This document shows, one piece after another, positions 26,039 through 36,584 of a stretch of DNA of 64,000 bases (position 1 is its first letter; every line of letters starts with the position of its first letter). A program made the translations under genes and the position numbers. The notes under the pieces were generated by a model. It had not been told where the DNA came from. It was given only the letters and a program-made list of their open reading frames with translations, and made no database searches. Source of the stretch: Pseudoalteromonas shioyasakiensis (GTDB lineage Bacteria > Pseudomonadota > Gammaproteobacteria > Enterobacterales > Alteromonadaceae); the NCBI RefSeq assembly GCF_024518675.1, contig NZ_JANIGL010000001.1, positions 1,116,001 to 1,180,000 on the forward strand, read 5' to 3'.

Positions 26039-29000
26039 TTACATATCAATCTGGTTATTACCGCTTTCAATTAACTTCTTAATCATTTCCTCAGATTGAC
26101 TTTGCGCATCCGAGACTGGTTCTGCATCCGATAACTGCTTTTCACTAAACGCAAGACTTTGTTGTTCACTGTCAACATCTAGGGCAAGTACATTCTCCTT
26201 GTTAGCATCACTAAGTACATCTTGGATAGATAATTCAGCGGGTAACATTTGATTGCCAACGGATTCATTCGAAAGCACCCTACTTAAGTCGACACTTTCA
26301 TCAAGGTATTGATATGTTGATGGCGGCTCAGTCCCCTCTCCTTGTAAATTAAAGTTACTCAAACTTGCAGTAACATCTTCTCCAATTAACTCATTAGAAG
26401 AGTCTGGGCTCACACTGTTCGACTCAGAAGCAGCTTTAACTACTGTCATATTATCAGAGTTATCAATTACCACATAATACCCATCTTCAATCGTTACAAA
26501 ATAATATGGGCCGCTAAGTAAACTTGTCAGTCCATTTAATTCTATTTCCCATGTACCATCTGCCTCTACCTGTCCTTCAATGACAGATTCGTCGACTAAA
26601 TTTAAATTAAGAATATCTACTGCACTTTTAATTACAAAAATTGTGCTACCAGGTTCCCCTACTCCAGAGGCATAATCTCCAAAAAGGTTTAGCAGAACTC
26701 CTCCTGGATCTAAAACTGAGAAATCGAAGAAGTTCTCTGGATTTGGATGGTTACCTATAACAGTAGTCACTGCAGTATTACCGCTACTATCGGTGATAGA
26801 AGCTGAATAATTAAATTCACCATACAAAGGGTTTATGCCATCACCAAACATAAGTGGATCACTCCAATTACCATTTTCATCTGTTTTAATATTCAGTGAG
26901 TGAGATTGTCCGGAGATCAAAATCTCAAGCGTCACGTCTGTATATGGCTCACTAGAAGTTCCATTGATTATAAGAGTGTCACCAAAGATGGGCTCAGACA
27001 AATCAGTTGTAATACTAATCGTTGGCAGTAAATCGATCACGCTGGTTAAACTATCAGTAATAGTATTCCCTGCAGGATCTAACGCACTTGCTGAAACACT
27101 AAAGCTTCCTTCAATTAATGGATTCATATCGGCTTCATTAACTTGCCACTGGCCACTTGCATCAACGACAGAGGTTAATGTTTGCTCGTCAACTCCTTGA
27201 GAAATCACAATAGAAATTACAGTTCCCTGCGCAAGTGTCGTGCTGCCTTTTATAAGAGGTTTATCTTCGGACGTATCTGTTATAGTGTCTATTGTTATTG
27301 TATCTGTAATACTTGCATTAACTACCCCCGTTACCTCAACGAAGCCAATATTTCCGGCTGTATCTTCAGCAGTTACAGCAACGCTAAACTCTCCATTTGC
27401 AAGTAGGTCTGTTACTTCTACTTGCCATAAACCACCAGCCGCGACTGTCGCTGAGTAATTATAATTAGCACCATTATCATCCGTCACTGATACACTGACC
27501 TCACTTCCCACAGGCTCAGATGATGTGCCACTAATAACTGGGGTACTGTCAGCGATAACTCCTAAATCATTAACCGTTAAACTTGGGGCAGTAATATCAA
27601 TTGTGCCACTGAACGTCGCAGTATTTACTAAACCAGAATCCTCTTCGACCGTCGCAGTAACGCTATAACTGCCCTCAACTAGCACAGGCGCTGTTGCTGT
27701 AAAAGCACCACCGCTTTGCACTTGAACTGTTTGCGCATAGGTAACACCATTATCATCGGTAAAAACAATAGCTATATCTGAACCTACAGAAACATCTGTC
27801 GTGCCTGTAATTGTCGGTGTATCATCTGATGTTAGAACATCACCTACAACACTTATCACTGGCAGTGTATTATCATTCCAATTAAGTCTGGCTGTAGTTT
27901 CGTTCCCGTATTCATCCGTTGCTGTTGCATTCACTCCTGCTAAATTGAGTAATCCAATACTTAAACCAACTAAACTCCAATTACCATTGTCATCTGTAAC
28001 AGCCGTTCCTAGCAAGTTAACAACACCACCAAGCACTTCTTGTGTTACTTCAACTTCACTTCCTGCTGGTAAATCTGATGTCCCACTTACTCCAAGTGCT
28101 ATTCCAAGCACGCTTAATAGTGGGTTAATTGCTAATGCAGGTCCAGTGTAATCAGTTATCCCTGTAGCCGTATCTGTACCGATGTTATCAGCACCGTCAC
28201 GTGCTGAAGCAAGCACTGTGAACTCGCCTTCAGGTAACGCTGTGGTCGCTTGAACTTGCCAATTGCCACTTGTATCTACCTGTGTAATTACACTTTGGCT
28301 AATACCATTTATATCTGTAAATGTGACAGTAATATCACTACCCGCAGTCAGATCTGACGTTCCCGATATAACCGGTAAAGCTTCATTATCTGTCACGATT
28401 GGGGTGATATTAATTATAGGGGCAACTAAATCGATTACCGCACTGATCGTTGTACTAATCGTATTTCCTACAGGATCGGTTGCTGAAGCTTGTACAGTAA
28501 AATTACCATCAACTAATTCACTCATAGTACTTTCATCAACAAGCCAATTTCCACTAGCATCAACCGTTGCTGAAGTGACTTGTGTACTACTATCTTGAGT
28601 AATAGCAATATTAATTACAGTGCCTTGCTCTAGAGTAGTTGAACCACCGATAGTTGGAGTAACATCATTTAATGTCGGTATTGCATTAATAGCAATTGTA
28701 TCAAGCACCGAATTTACTGTTCCGCTCATTTCGGCAGAGCCTGTATTACCTGCTCCATCAGTAGCACTCACAAAGATATCAAAATCACCATTTGGCAATG
28801 GGTTAGTCAATTCTAATTGCCACGTTCCTCCATCACTCACAGTTGCGACATAATCAGTTTCTTGACCACCACTATCGGTGACTTGTATATTAACAAGGCT
28901 GCCTTCTGGCTCAGAGCTTAGCCCGCTGATGGTAGGAGTGTTATCACCTATTGTGCCGATTTCATTGATCTCTAGTAGTGGACCTTGTGTATCAATTACA

Positions 29001-32000
29001 CCAGCTGCGGTTACCTCTGTAACTAAATTAGAACTATCAATAGCTTGAACCGTTACATTAAAATCACCATCAACAAGTGTTGGAGCTGTTGCATTAAATG
29101 AACCGTCAGCTTGAACTGTAACTTGTTGCGTATAATTTACACCGTTATCATCGGTAAAAATTACCTCGACTTGCTTTCCTGGAGCAATATCTGTGCTCCC
29201 TGTCACTGTCGGTGTGTTATCTGACGTCAGTTCTGAAACTGATATTGTAAGTACTGGTGGAGTATTATCATTCCAATTTAAGGTATCACTTGCAGTATTA
29301 CCAGATTCATCTGTTGCCTCAGCGTATACCCCAGCTAGATTTAATAACGACAAGCCCAGGCCGACCAAACCCCAATTACCATTACTATCTGTTATTGCTG
29401 TACCAACCAAATTCAAACCACCGTTTAACAGCTGCTGATATACTGTGACTTCACTACCTGCTGGTAAATCAGATGTACCATTGATGGCAACTGCTTGACC
29501 TAATAATGTTAGTAATGGCTGAATTTCTAAATCAGGGCCAGTGTAATCAGTAAAGCTCCCCGTACTTGCTGTAGCCTGATTTCCAGCAGTATCAACTACC
29601 GACGCGGTAACTGTGTAACTACCTTCACTGAGATCCTGTCCTGCAGGTATTTGCCATTCACCATTTGCATTAACAGTTGTTTGTACTGAATGTACAACCC
29701 CAGCGCTATCTTGAAACTCAACAGTCACTGCAGTACCTGCAGGCTCATTAGCTGTACCACTTATCAATGGCGAAGGATCATTAGTGGGACTGAGTGGGTC
29801 TATAGTAATAACTGGAGGAGTTAAATCCAATGTACCTGTAACACTAGCACTCACACTATTTCCTGCGCTATCTTCAACAGTTGCAACTACAGTGAATTCA
29901 CCTTCTGGGAGTTCTTGAGGTGTGGCAACTCGCCAGCTGCCATCAGTTAACACTGTTGCATTAAAACTTAACTCTTGTTCATTGCCATAACTTAAAATTA
30001 TATTTACAACATCTCCAGCTTCTAAATCGCTCTCCCCCGAAATTGTGGGCGTACTATCATTAGTTTCGCCAATTTCATTGATGCTAAAGTTTGGAAAAGT
30101 AAGATCTAATAAGCCTTCAGCTGTGTCAAAGTTGGTAATACCTGTTTCCGTGACTTCTGCTCTAACAGTAAAGCTGCCTTCAGCCATTGCTAGTGGCACA
30201 TCAGCTGACCATGTCCCATCAGCTAAAACCGCTGCGTTAAAACTCTGAGTTCCTGATAAAGAATCAGTAACAAGTATCGATACAGAGACGCCAGCTGCTG
30301 CGCTTGAAGTACCAGAAATAGTTGGGGTAGAGTCATTTAATGTGCCAATATCATTAATGTTAATTAATGCGCCATCAGCAATCAAGTTACCTTGCTCGCT
30401 GGCTTGTGATGCATTTCCTGCATCATCAGCAATCAATGCTACAACATCAAAAATCCCGGCAGCAAGCTCCGTAGTAACATCAACACTCCACTCCCCATTT
30501 TCATTTACAAGTGCACTTAGAAGCTGTGTATTATTTTCTGAGTCAGTAATTTCTAATTGAACTATTTTACCGGCAGGCTCACTTGTTAAGCCCGAAATTG
30601 TTGGGGTTAAATTGTCAATGGCACCAATAGAATTAATACTTATCGTCGGAGCAAGTGTATCTATTACACCACTTCCTTGAACAGTTGTGATATTACCAAA
30701 ATCATCCCCCGCACTTACCTCAATAGAGTAATTGCCTTCAGGTAAGAAAGGAGACTCAATAGAAAATATGCCACTGTTATCTACAACAGCTGCAACCTGA
30801 TATGAATCACCATTACTGTCAGTAATAATGATATTTACACTCTCTCCCGCTTGTAAATCTGTATTACCGCTAATGCTAGGTGTTGCATCATTTCCTAAAC
30901 CTAAAGACTCAAGGTTTATTATAGGGGCTGATGTTTTAATTGTTCCTGTTGCTGTTACCTGCCCCTGATTATCTGCAGCATCAAGAGCAGTTACAGTAAC
31001 CATATAATTACCATCAGCTAACGTTGCTGATGTAACTTGCCAATTACCCTGTGCGTCCGTTTGAGCAGCCAGTGTTTGAGTTACACTATCAGCATCTACA
31101 ATGACAACTGTAACCGTTTGGTTAGCTCCTAAATCACTGCCTCCACTAATTAATGGTGTATTATCATTACCATTAAGAGGACTATTTATATTAAGCTCCG
31201 GAGCGATAGAGTCAATTGTACCGACTGCAACTGCAGATACACTTTGACCTTGGCTTGAAACAAGTACTGTTACCTCAAAACTGCCTTGTTCCATGTCAGC
31301 AAGAACATCTGCATTAAATGAACCATCAGCCGCTACAGTCGTAGTGATTAGTTGTTCAAAACCTTGCGAATCAACAACCGTAATGGTGACTGCAGCACCA
31401 GCAGGTGCATTTGTTTGCCCTGTAATTACAGGTGTAACATCGTTCACTTGGCCTAATTCGTCTATACTGACTGTAAGCGTGGATACTCCTGTGTTAATTA
31501 CTCCAGTTTCACTATCACTCGTAATATTTCCAGCTTCATCACTAATACTGCCTGATACTTGAAACTCCCCTTCAGCTAAATCATTCGATGCTTCTACCGA
31601 CCAAGTACCATCAGCTTGCACTATCGCTGTCAGGGTTTGTAAAGCACCTGCAGCATCTGTCACAGTTAAAGTAACGCTCCCGCCAATTTCATCGCTAGTT
31701 CCGGTAATGGTTGGCAAACTGCTATCTATTTCTGATAAAGGGTCAATATCAAAGATAGGTACTTGGGTATCAATCTCACCGCCTGTTTCAATATCACTAA
31801 CAGTATTACCTGCGGTATCTGTGACGCTAGCCTCAACAATAAATCTCCCTTCAGCTAAGTCAGTAGGTACATCCACTGCCCAAGTACCATCGGCTTGTAC
31901 CGTAGCAGTAATATTTTGCTCTACATCAGATGCATCAGTAACAAGAACACTCACAACAGCGCCAATTTCATCACTGGTACCTGTAATAGTTGGTGTGGTG

Positions 32001-34294
32001 TCGTTCGTTGGGGTTAACTCATCAATAGTTAAGCTTGGTAGTTCACTACTAACTAAGCCTCCTAATTCGGTATCTGTTGCTGTATTTCCAGCCTCATCAC
32101 TAATGATACCAGTGACTTGATACTCACCTTCAGCTAATGCATTGATCACATCAACTGACCACCTTCCATCAGCAAGCACTGTCGCACTCAGTGTTTGCTC
32201 AACACCAGTGCTATCCGTTACTGTTAAGTTTACAGTTGCACCAATTTCATCACTACTACCTGTAATAGTTGGTGTTGTGTCATTGGTTGCTGGTAGTGGG
32301 TCAATATCAAGTGTAGGGGCCTGGGTATCAATAACACCGCCTGTTTCAGTGTCATTGGCAATGTTTCCTGCGCTATCAGTTACACTCGCTTCAACGGTAA
32401 AACCACCTTCAGCCAAAGCATTGGGCACTTCCTCGGACCAGGTGCCATCGGCAAGCACTGTTGTGGATAATGTTTGTACTACACCAGTGCTATCCGTTAC
32501 GGTTAAAGTAACCGTAGCACCAATTTCATCACTGGTACCGGTAATAGTTGGCGTGGTGTCGTTTGAATTGAAAAGAGGCTCTATCAAAATTGTAGGCTGC
32601 GTGGTATCAATAAGGCCCGTGGCATTGGCTGCCGCTTGGTTACCAAAGCTATCTGCCAGTGTGGCACTGACAGTAAATTCACCTTCTACTAATGACTGTG
32701 TTACAGCTATTTGCCAATCTCCACTTGCATCTACTTGAGTCACTAAAGTTTCTGTTTGGCCATCAAACCCAGTAATTATAATTGTTACAGTGTCGCCAGC
32801 TTGAGCATTTAGAGTGCTTCCCGAAATAGTAGGAGTTGTGTCATTGGTTTCCCCGATATCTGCAATGTTAATTGTCAGTGTACTGAGATCAATGTTTCCA
32901 GTTATGGTATCTGTACCCTCATTACCTGCGGCATCAACCACAGATGCAGTCACTGTAAATTCACCTTGTGCAATATTTTGGGGTACTTCAATAGCAAAGC
33001 TACCATCAGCAAGTAAAATAGCGGTAAAAATTTGCTCATTCCCAGATGCATCTATGAGTTGGATACTCACACTCGCCCCCGCATCGACACCCGTTACTGT
33101 TCCTGAAATAATAGGTGTTTCATCTGAGTTATCTGATAATTCAGTTAGATTGATATTCGGCGCGGTTAAATCTATATTGGCAGTAGCTGAATCTTGCGCT
33201 GAGTTACCAGCTAGGTCCGTTACAGTTGCTGTAACCGTGTACTCTCCCTCAGCCAATGCCTGTGGTGTCACAGACCATGTACCATCGGCTTGTGTCGTTA
33301 CTATAAATACCTGCTCAACACCTGCATTATCTATAATAGTTACAGAAACGCTCGTCCCAGTATCCACTCCCTGAGTTGTGCCCGAAATAACCGGTGATTG
33401 TTGATTTGAATCGGTTAATTCAGCAATACTAATAGAAGGTGCGATGGTATCTACTTCAACTGTTATTGTTTCTGTGATTGGGTTTCCATCAGTGTCTGTT
33501 GTTGTTACCTCAACGACTACCGGACCATCACTAAAAGGCTCATCGACTGAGATACTAAATGTGCCATCGGCTTCAATAACGACGGTTTGTGTCTGCGTTT
33601 CTCCCGTGGAGTCAGTTGTTGAAAGCGTAACGATTTGCCCTGCCAAGTTTTCACTGGTACCGCTAATCAACGGCTGTGCATTATTTATTAAACCTAACTC
33701 ATTAATTGCTAAGGATGCTAGAGAGTCGGTTTCAGGCAGTACACCATCAGTGGTGTCTCTTAAACTAAAAATACCATCATTGAAACTTTCATAATTATCA
33801 TCAAACGATAATGTTGTATCACTCAAATCCTCGGCAATCCGGGTGAGAGTAACAAAAGACGTTCCCCCACCAGAACCTGTTGAGGCATTTCCACCTGCGG
33901 CAGTTGCATCTAATGCATCTAGGATATCTCCATCACCTTCTAAAGCCTGTAAAAAGTCAGTAACGTCTGGGTTCTGCTCATCAATTTGTGGTGGTGTTTC
34001 AGCTGCATTTAAACTAGCAATGACGTCATCAATTGATTCATCAAATAAAGTTGTTTCAGAGTTATCTCGGGCTGCTTGTGCCAATAAATCTGGTGTGATT
34101 TGGATTCTTTGATTCGCGGGGATTGAGAGTGATAACCCTTTGACATCTAATATTAACGAGGAGCTTGTCGCTGTAATAACGGTATCACCCACTGTGACTG
34201 TATCACCGAGGGTTAGTGTACGAAATGAACCATCATCTAAAGCTATTTGCACTGCCCCTTGAATATCAATGACTAATAATTGATTTGCATCCAT
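26039..34294 (-). CDS. LapA-like giant type I-secreted adhesin with Ig-like repeats
   Basis: 2751 residues. The N-terminal ~100 residues (MDANQLLVIDIQGAVQIALDD...) resemble the LapA-type retention module that plugs the outer-membrane TolC pore. Residues 131-134 are TAAG, the LapG cleavage motif, followed by a glycine/serine linker. From about residue 195 to 2500 there are roughly 25 Ig-like repeats of 85-100 residues, each with TPTISGTS-like, ADGTWSV-like and TDxAGN-like strands. The C-terminal ~250 residues have YQYLDESVDLSRVLS...LSIQDVLSDANKENVLALD, reminiscent of type I secretion tails, but no RTX GGxGxD repeats are visible. AGGTGG precedes the ATG. It is divergent from its probable exporter. 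Confidence 0.9.
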   Translation of the reverse strand: MDANQLLVIDIQGAVQIALDDGSFRTLTLGDTVTVGDTVITATSSSLILDVKGLSLSIPANQRIQITPDLLAQAARDNSETTLFDESIDDVIASLNAAETPPQIDEQNPDVTDFLQALEGDGDILDALDATAAGGNASTGSGGGTSFVTLTRIAEDLSDTTLSFDDNYESFNDGIFSLRDTTDGVLPETDSLASLAINELGLINNAQPLISGTSENLAGQIVTLSTTDSTGETQTQTVVIEADGTFSISVDEPFSDGPVVVEVTTTDTDGNPITETITVEVDTIAPSISIAELTDSNQQSPVISGTTQGVDTGTSVSVTIIDNAGVEQVFIVTTQADGTWSVTPQALAEGEYTVTATVTDLAGNSAQDSATANIDLTAPNINLTELSDNSDETPIISGTVTGVDAGASVSIQLIDASGNEQIFTAILLADGSFAIEVPQNIAQGEFTVTASVVDAAGNEGTDTITGNIDLSTLTINIADIGETNDTTPTISGSTLNAQAGDTVTIIITGFDGQTETLVTQVDASGDWQIAVTQSLVEGEFTVSATLADSFGNQAAANATGLIDTTQPTILIEPLFNSNDTTPTITGTSDEIGATVTLTVTDSTGVVQTLSTTVLADGTWSEEVPNALAEGGFTVEASVTDSAGNIANDTETGGVIDTQAPTLDIDPLPATNDTTPTITGSSDEIGATVNLTVTDSTGVEQTLSATVLADGRWSVDVINALAEGEYQVTGIISDEAGNTATDTELGGLVSSELPSLTIDELTPTNDTTPTITGTSDEIGAVVSVLVTDASDVEQNITATVQADGTWAVDVPTDLAEGRFIVEASVTDTAGNTVSDIETGGEIDTQVPIFDIDPLSEIDSSLPTITGTSDEIGGSVTLTVTDAAGALQTLTAIVQADGTWSVEASNDLAEGEFQVSGSISDEAGNITSDSETGVINTGVSTLTVSIDELGQVNDVTPVITGQTNAPAGAAVTITVVDSQGFEQLITTTVAADGSFNADVLADMEQGSFEVTVLVSSQGQSVSAVAVGTIDSIAPELNINSPLNGNDNTPLISGGSDLGANQTVTVVIVDADSVTQTLAAQTDAQGNWQVTSATLADGNYMVTVTALDAADNQGQVTATGTIKTSAPIINLESLGLGNDATPSISGNTDLQAGESVNIIITDSNGDSYQVAAVVDNSGIFSIESPFLPEGNYSIEVSAGDDFGNITTVQGSGVIDTLAPTISINSIGAIDNLTPTISGLTSEPAGKIVQLEITDSENNTQLLSALVNENGEWSVDVTTELAAGIFDVVALIADDAGNASQASEQGNLIADGALININDIGTLNDSTPTISGTSSAAAGVSVSILVTDSLSGTQSFNAAVLADGTWSADVPLAMAEGSFTVRAEVTETGITNFDTAEGLLDLTFPNFSINEIGETNDSTPTISGESDLEAGDVVNIILSYGNEQELSFNATVLTDGSWRVATPQELPEGEFTVVATVEDSAGNSVSASVTGTLDLTPPVITIDPLSPTNDPSPLISGTANEPAGTAVTVEFQDSAGVVHSVQTTVNANGEWQIPAGQDLSEGSYTVTASVVDTAGNQATASTGSFTDYTGPDLEIQPLLTLLGQAVAINGTSDLPAGSEVTVYQQLLNGGLNLVGTAITDSNGNWGLVGLGLSLLNLAGVYAEATDESGNTASDTLNWNDNTPPVLTISVSELTSDNTPTVTGSTDIAPGKQVEVIFTDDNGVNYTQQVTVQADGSFNATAPTLVDGDFNVTVQAIDSSNLVTEVTAAGVIDTQGPLLEINEIGTIGDNTPTISGLSSEPEGSLVNIQVTDSGGQETDYVATVSDGGTWQLELTNPLPNGDFDIFVSATDGAGNTGSAEMSGTVNSVLDTIAINAIPTLNDVTPTIGGSTTLEQGTVINIAITQDSSTQVTSATVDASGNWLVDESTMSELVDGNFTVQASATDPVGNTISTTISAVIDLVAPIINITPIVTDNEALPVISGTSDLTAGSDITVTFTDINGISQSVITQVDTSGNWQVQATTALPEGEFTVLASARDGADNIGTDTATGITDYTGPALAINPLLSVLGIALGVSGTSDLPAGSEVEVTQEVLGGVVNLLGTAVTDDNGNWSLVGLSIGLLNLAGVNATATDEYGNETTARLNWNDNTLPVISVVGDVLTSDDTPTITGTTDVSVGSDIAIVFTDDNGVTYAQTVQVQSGGAFTATAPVLVEGSYSVTATVEEDSGLVNTATFSGTIDITAPSLTVNDLGVIADSTPVISGTSSEPVGSEVSVSVTDDNGANYNYSATVAAGGLWQVEVTDLLANGEFSVAVTAEDTAGNIGFVEVTGVVNASITDTITIDTITDTSEDKPLIKGSTTLAQGTVISIVISQGVDEQTLTSVVDASGQWQVNEADMNPLIEGSFSVSASALDPAGNTITDSLTSVIDLLPTISITTDLSEPIFGDTLIINGTSSEPYTDVTLEILISGQSHSLNIKTDENGNWSDPLMFGDGINPLYGEFNYSASITDSSGNTAVTTVIGNHPNPENFFDFSVLDPGGVLLNLFGDYASGVGEPGSTIFVIKSAVDILNLNLVDESVIEGQVEADGTWEIELNGLTSLLSGPYYFVTIEDGYYVVIDNSDNMTVVKAASESNSVSPDSSNELIGEDVTASLSNFNLQGEGTEPPSTYQYLDESVDLSRVLSNESVGNQMLPAELSIQDVLSDANKENVLALDVDSEQQSLAFSEKQLSDAEPVSDAQSQSEEMIKKLIESGNNQIDM
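27030..28430 (-). repeat. Five-Ig-repeat superunit, copy B, within the adhesin gene
   Basis: Encodes five successive Ig-like repeats (DNEALP..., LSVLGIALGVSG..., TSDDTP..., IADSTP..., TSEDKP...). They align in order with the five repeats encoded by 28430-29830. The offset at two anchors is about 1395-1398 bp. Boundaries are approximate. Confidence 0.75.
28430..29830 (-). repeat. Five-Ig-repeat superunit, copy A, within the adhesin gene
   Basis: Encodes TNDPSP..., LTLLGQAVAING..., TSDNTP..., IGDNTP..., LNDVTP... repeats in the same order as copy B. Both copies share the unusual TDYTGP linker and the NLAGV-x-ATDE-GN...LNWNDNT segment not found elsewhere in the protein. This points to duplication of a 465-residue block. 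Confidence 0.75.
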
Positions 34295-34525
34295 GATTCC
34301 ACCTACCTAGTTAAGAAAATCGACTGTATAGATTAAAATTTATACTAATAATACGAAAGAGCTACTGGACCAAAGTACAGGGATACAAAAAAAGAATGAG
34401 TAAATTAAGACCAAAAAAGGTGGTGTAAATTAATTTTTATGCTACTTCGTAATTAGATTTGCAGAAACTAATTTCTTTGTCTAAAACTTAATCAATGATG
34501 CTCATAACTGATCTAAGAGGATGCA

Positions 34526-36538
34526 ATGATTAGAAAAAATAGCATAAAGCAAAGTAAAACTATTTTAGCTTTTAGCCTAACTTTAGCCATATTGGGAGTT
34601 ATTCCTAAAGTGCAAGCAGAGCAAACGTCGCTCATGCCTTTAACCTATGTTGCAGACAAAGCGATATCTAATAACCCTGAGGTTCAGCAAGCATGGCATG
34701 CATTTAAAGCATCGGTCTACGGTGTGGATGCAGCACAATCGGGATACTTACCAACCATTGATGCATCAGTGAGTGCTGGATATGAAAAACGCAATTACGG
34801 TGTTGAAGATGAATATAACCGTAATACTGCAGAACTCACCTTAGGACAAATGCTCTATGATGGATTTAGAACGTCAAACACCGTAGAGCGTTTCAAGCGA
34901 CTGCAGCTTGTTCGCTACTTTGAAATGATGTCGCAAGCTGAGCAAGTAGCACTAGAAGCAAGTGTAGCTTATATTGATGTGCAAAAATTTACACGCCTTG
35001 TAGAACTTGCCCAACAAAACTTAAAAGAGCACGAATCGGTATACCAACAAATAGAACAAAGTGTTGGCGCCGGTGTTGCTCGCGCTGCCGATTTAGAGCA
35101 GATCAGTGGCCGGCTCTCATTAGCTCAATCAAATGTAATGACAGAATACGCCAACCTGCATGATGTGAGCGCTCGCTATTTAAGAGTTGTTGGTGAACTA
35201 CCTCAAAAAGGGACGACTGAAGCAAAACTAAATGAAGACAGTATTCCTATTTCAATTAATCAAGCACTTGATATAGCATATAAAAATAGTTATGACTTTT
35301 ATGCATCGCTATATAATATTGCAGCTCAACAAGCAAATGCCCAATCACAAAAATCAGCGTTTCACCCTAATGTTGATTTATCTGCACGCTACGGCACACA
35401 AGATCGTGATGAACTTGGTTTTAATGAAACACGTACTGAAGCTCGTGTTGGTTTAGATGTCAGCTATAACCTGTATAAAGGCGGCCTAGATAGCGCCAAT
35501 CTAGAGCAAGCCTATCAAGAGGTCAACGTAGCAAAATATCAACGCGATCAATCTTGTATCGACATCAGGCAAAGTCTGCAGATAGCCTATAACAATGTAA
35601 GAGTACTCGAAAGTAAGCTCCCTGCACTCGAGCAGCATAAGAGTTCATCAAATAAAGTAAAATTTGCTTATAAAGATCAATTCGATATTGGCCAACGAAC
35701 GCTGCTAGATGTACTTGATGCAGAAAACGAATCATTTCAGTCTACACGCTCTTATATTTCGGCACTTTATGAACGCCAAGAGGCAATTCTGACTATGTTA
35801 GCGCAAATGGGCAAACTTTTGCCTACGCTCAATGTTACCTCAGATAAGTTTCCTAAAGTAAGCGATTTAACCGACGATCCGCTGGCTCACAACCCTGAAA
35901 CGATTTGCCCAAAATACGATGTAGGTGCAACGCTCAACCGCCAAGCTTTTTTGCAAAAAAAGAAAATGCAAGATAATGCCTACATGAGCGTGACTGCAAT
36001 GCCTCGATACTTAGAAGCGCCTGCGCTCAATACCACATTAAACAGTATGAGCGATTTTCAAGATGATGATGGTGATTCAGTGGCAAACGAAAACGATGAC
36101 TGCCCAGCCACCCCCTCATTTACAGAAGTGGATGAAGTTGGTTGCACTAAATACAAAAAAGATTCTGCCAATGTAGAGATTGGTATCCCTTTTTCTGCTG
36201 ATTCCAGTGAGGTACGTCCGCAATATATGCAAGAAATACAAAGGCTCGCAGATTTTTTAAGCCAACATCCAAATAAAAAAGTTGAAATACAAGGCCATGC
36301 ATCATTAGAAGGGCCTGCATTATATAATCGTAAACTATCTGAGCAACGGGCTTTCTCTGTCGCTCAAATACTGACTCAGCAATACGGCATCAGTCCGAGC
36401 AGGGTCAAATCACTCGGCTATGGTACTGACTCTCCTAAAATTCAAGAAATATCTGTACGTGCAAATGCCGCTAACCGCCGCATAGAGGCCATTATTACCG
36501 ACGACAGTGGCGGTCTAGCGGCAAGCAACGGGTTCTGA
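34526..36538 (+). CDS. TolC-family outer-membrane channel fused to an OmpA-like domain (LapE-like)
   Basis: 670 residues. Signal peptide about 1-31 (cleavage near VQAE). A TolC/OEP region spans about 35-440, with the paired repeats (AEQVALEASVAYIDVQKF; RDQSCIDIRQSLQIAYNNVRVLE). An acidic DDDGDSVANENDDCP calcium-binding-like segment follows near residue 512. A C-terminal OmpA peptidoglycan-binding domain (about 545-665) has VEIQGHASLEGPALYNRKLSEQRA. It would be the outer-membrane exit for the adhesin. TolC and OmpA parts are usually separate genes, so the fusion is unusual. A good AGAGGA ribosome site is present. It heads the exporter operon. Confidence 0.88.
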   Translation: MIRKNSIKQSKTILAFSLTLAILGVIPKVQAEQTSLMPLTYVADKAISNNPEVQQAWHAFKASVYGVDAAQSGYLPTIDASVSAGYEKRNYGVEDEYNRNTAELTLGQMLYDGFRTSNTVERFKRLQLVRYFEMMSQAEQVALEASVAYIDVQKFTRLVELAQQNLKEHESVYQQIEQSVGAGVARAADLEQISGRLSLAQSNVMTEYANLHDVSARYLRVVGELPQKGTTEAKLNEDSIPISINQALDIAYKNSYDFYASLYNIAAQQANAQSQKSAFHPNVDLSARYGTQDRDELGFNETRTEARVGLDVSYNLYKGGLDSANLEQAYQEVNVAKYQRDQSCIDIRQSLQIAYNNVRVLESKLPALEQHKSSSNKVKFAYKDQFDIGQRTLLDVLDAENESFQSTRSYISALYERQEAILTMLAQMGKLLPTLNVTSDKFPKVSDLTDDPLAHNPETICPKYDVGATLNRQAFLQKKKMQDNAYMSVTAMPRYLEAPALNTTLNSMSDFQDDDGDSVANENDDCPATPSFTEVDEVGCTKYKKDSANVEIGIPFSADSSEVRPQYMQEIQRLADFLSQHPNKKVEIQGHASLEGPALYNRKLSEQRAFSVAQILTQQYGISPSRVKSLGYGTDSPKIQEISVRANAANRRIEAIITDDSGGLAASNGF

Positions 36539-36584
36539 TCAGACTAATCATTTTTACTCTCTAAATTACAACGTTGGCCATTAC

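Noticed and set aside
26964-34112. Many open frames of 65-200 codons on the plus strand opposite the adhesin gene
   Set aside because: They mirror the repetitive adhesin coding sequence, are biased in composition, have no ribosome sites and resemble no family. They are shadows of the minus-strand gene.
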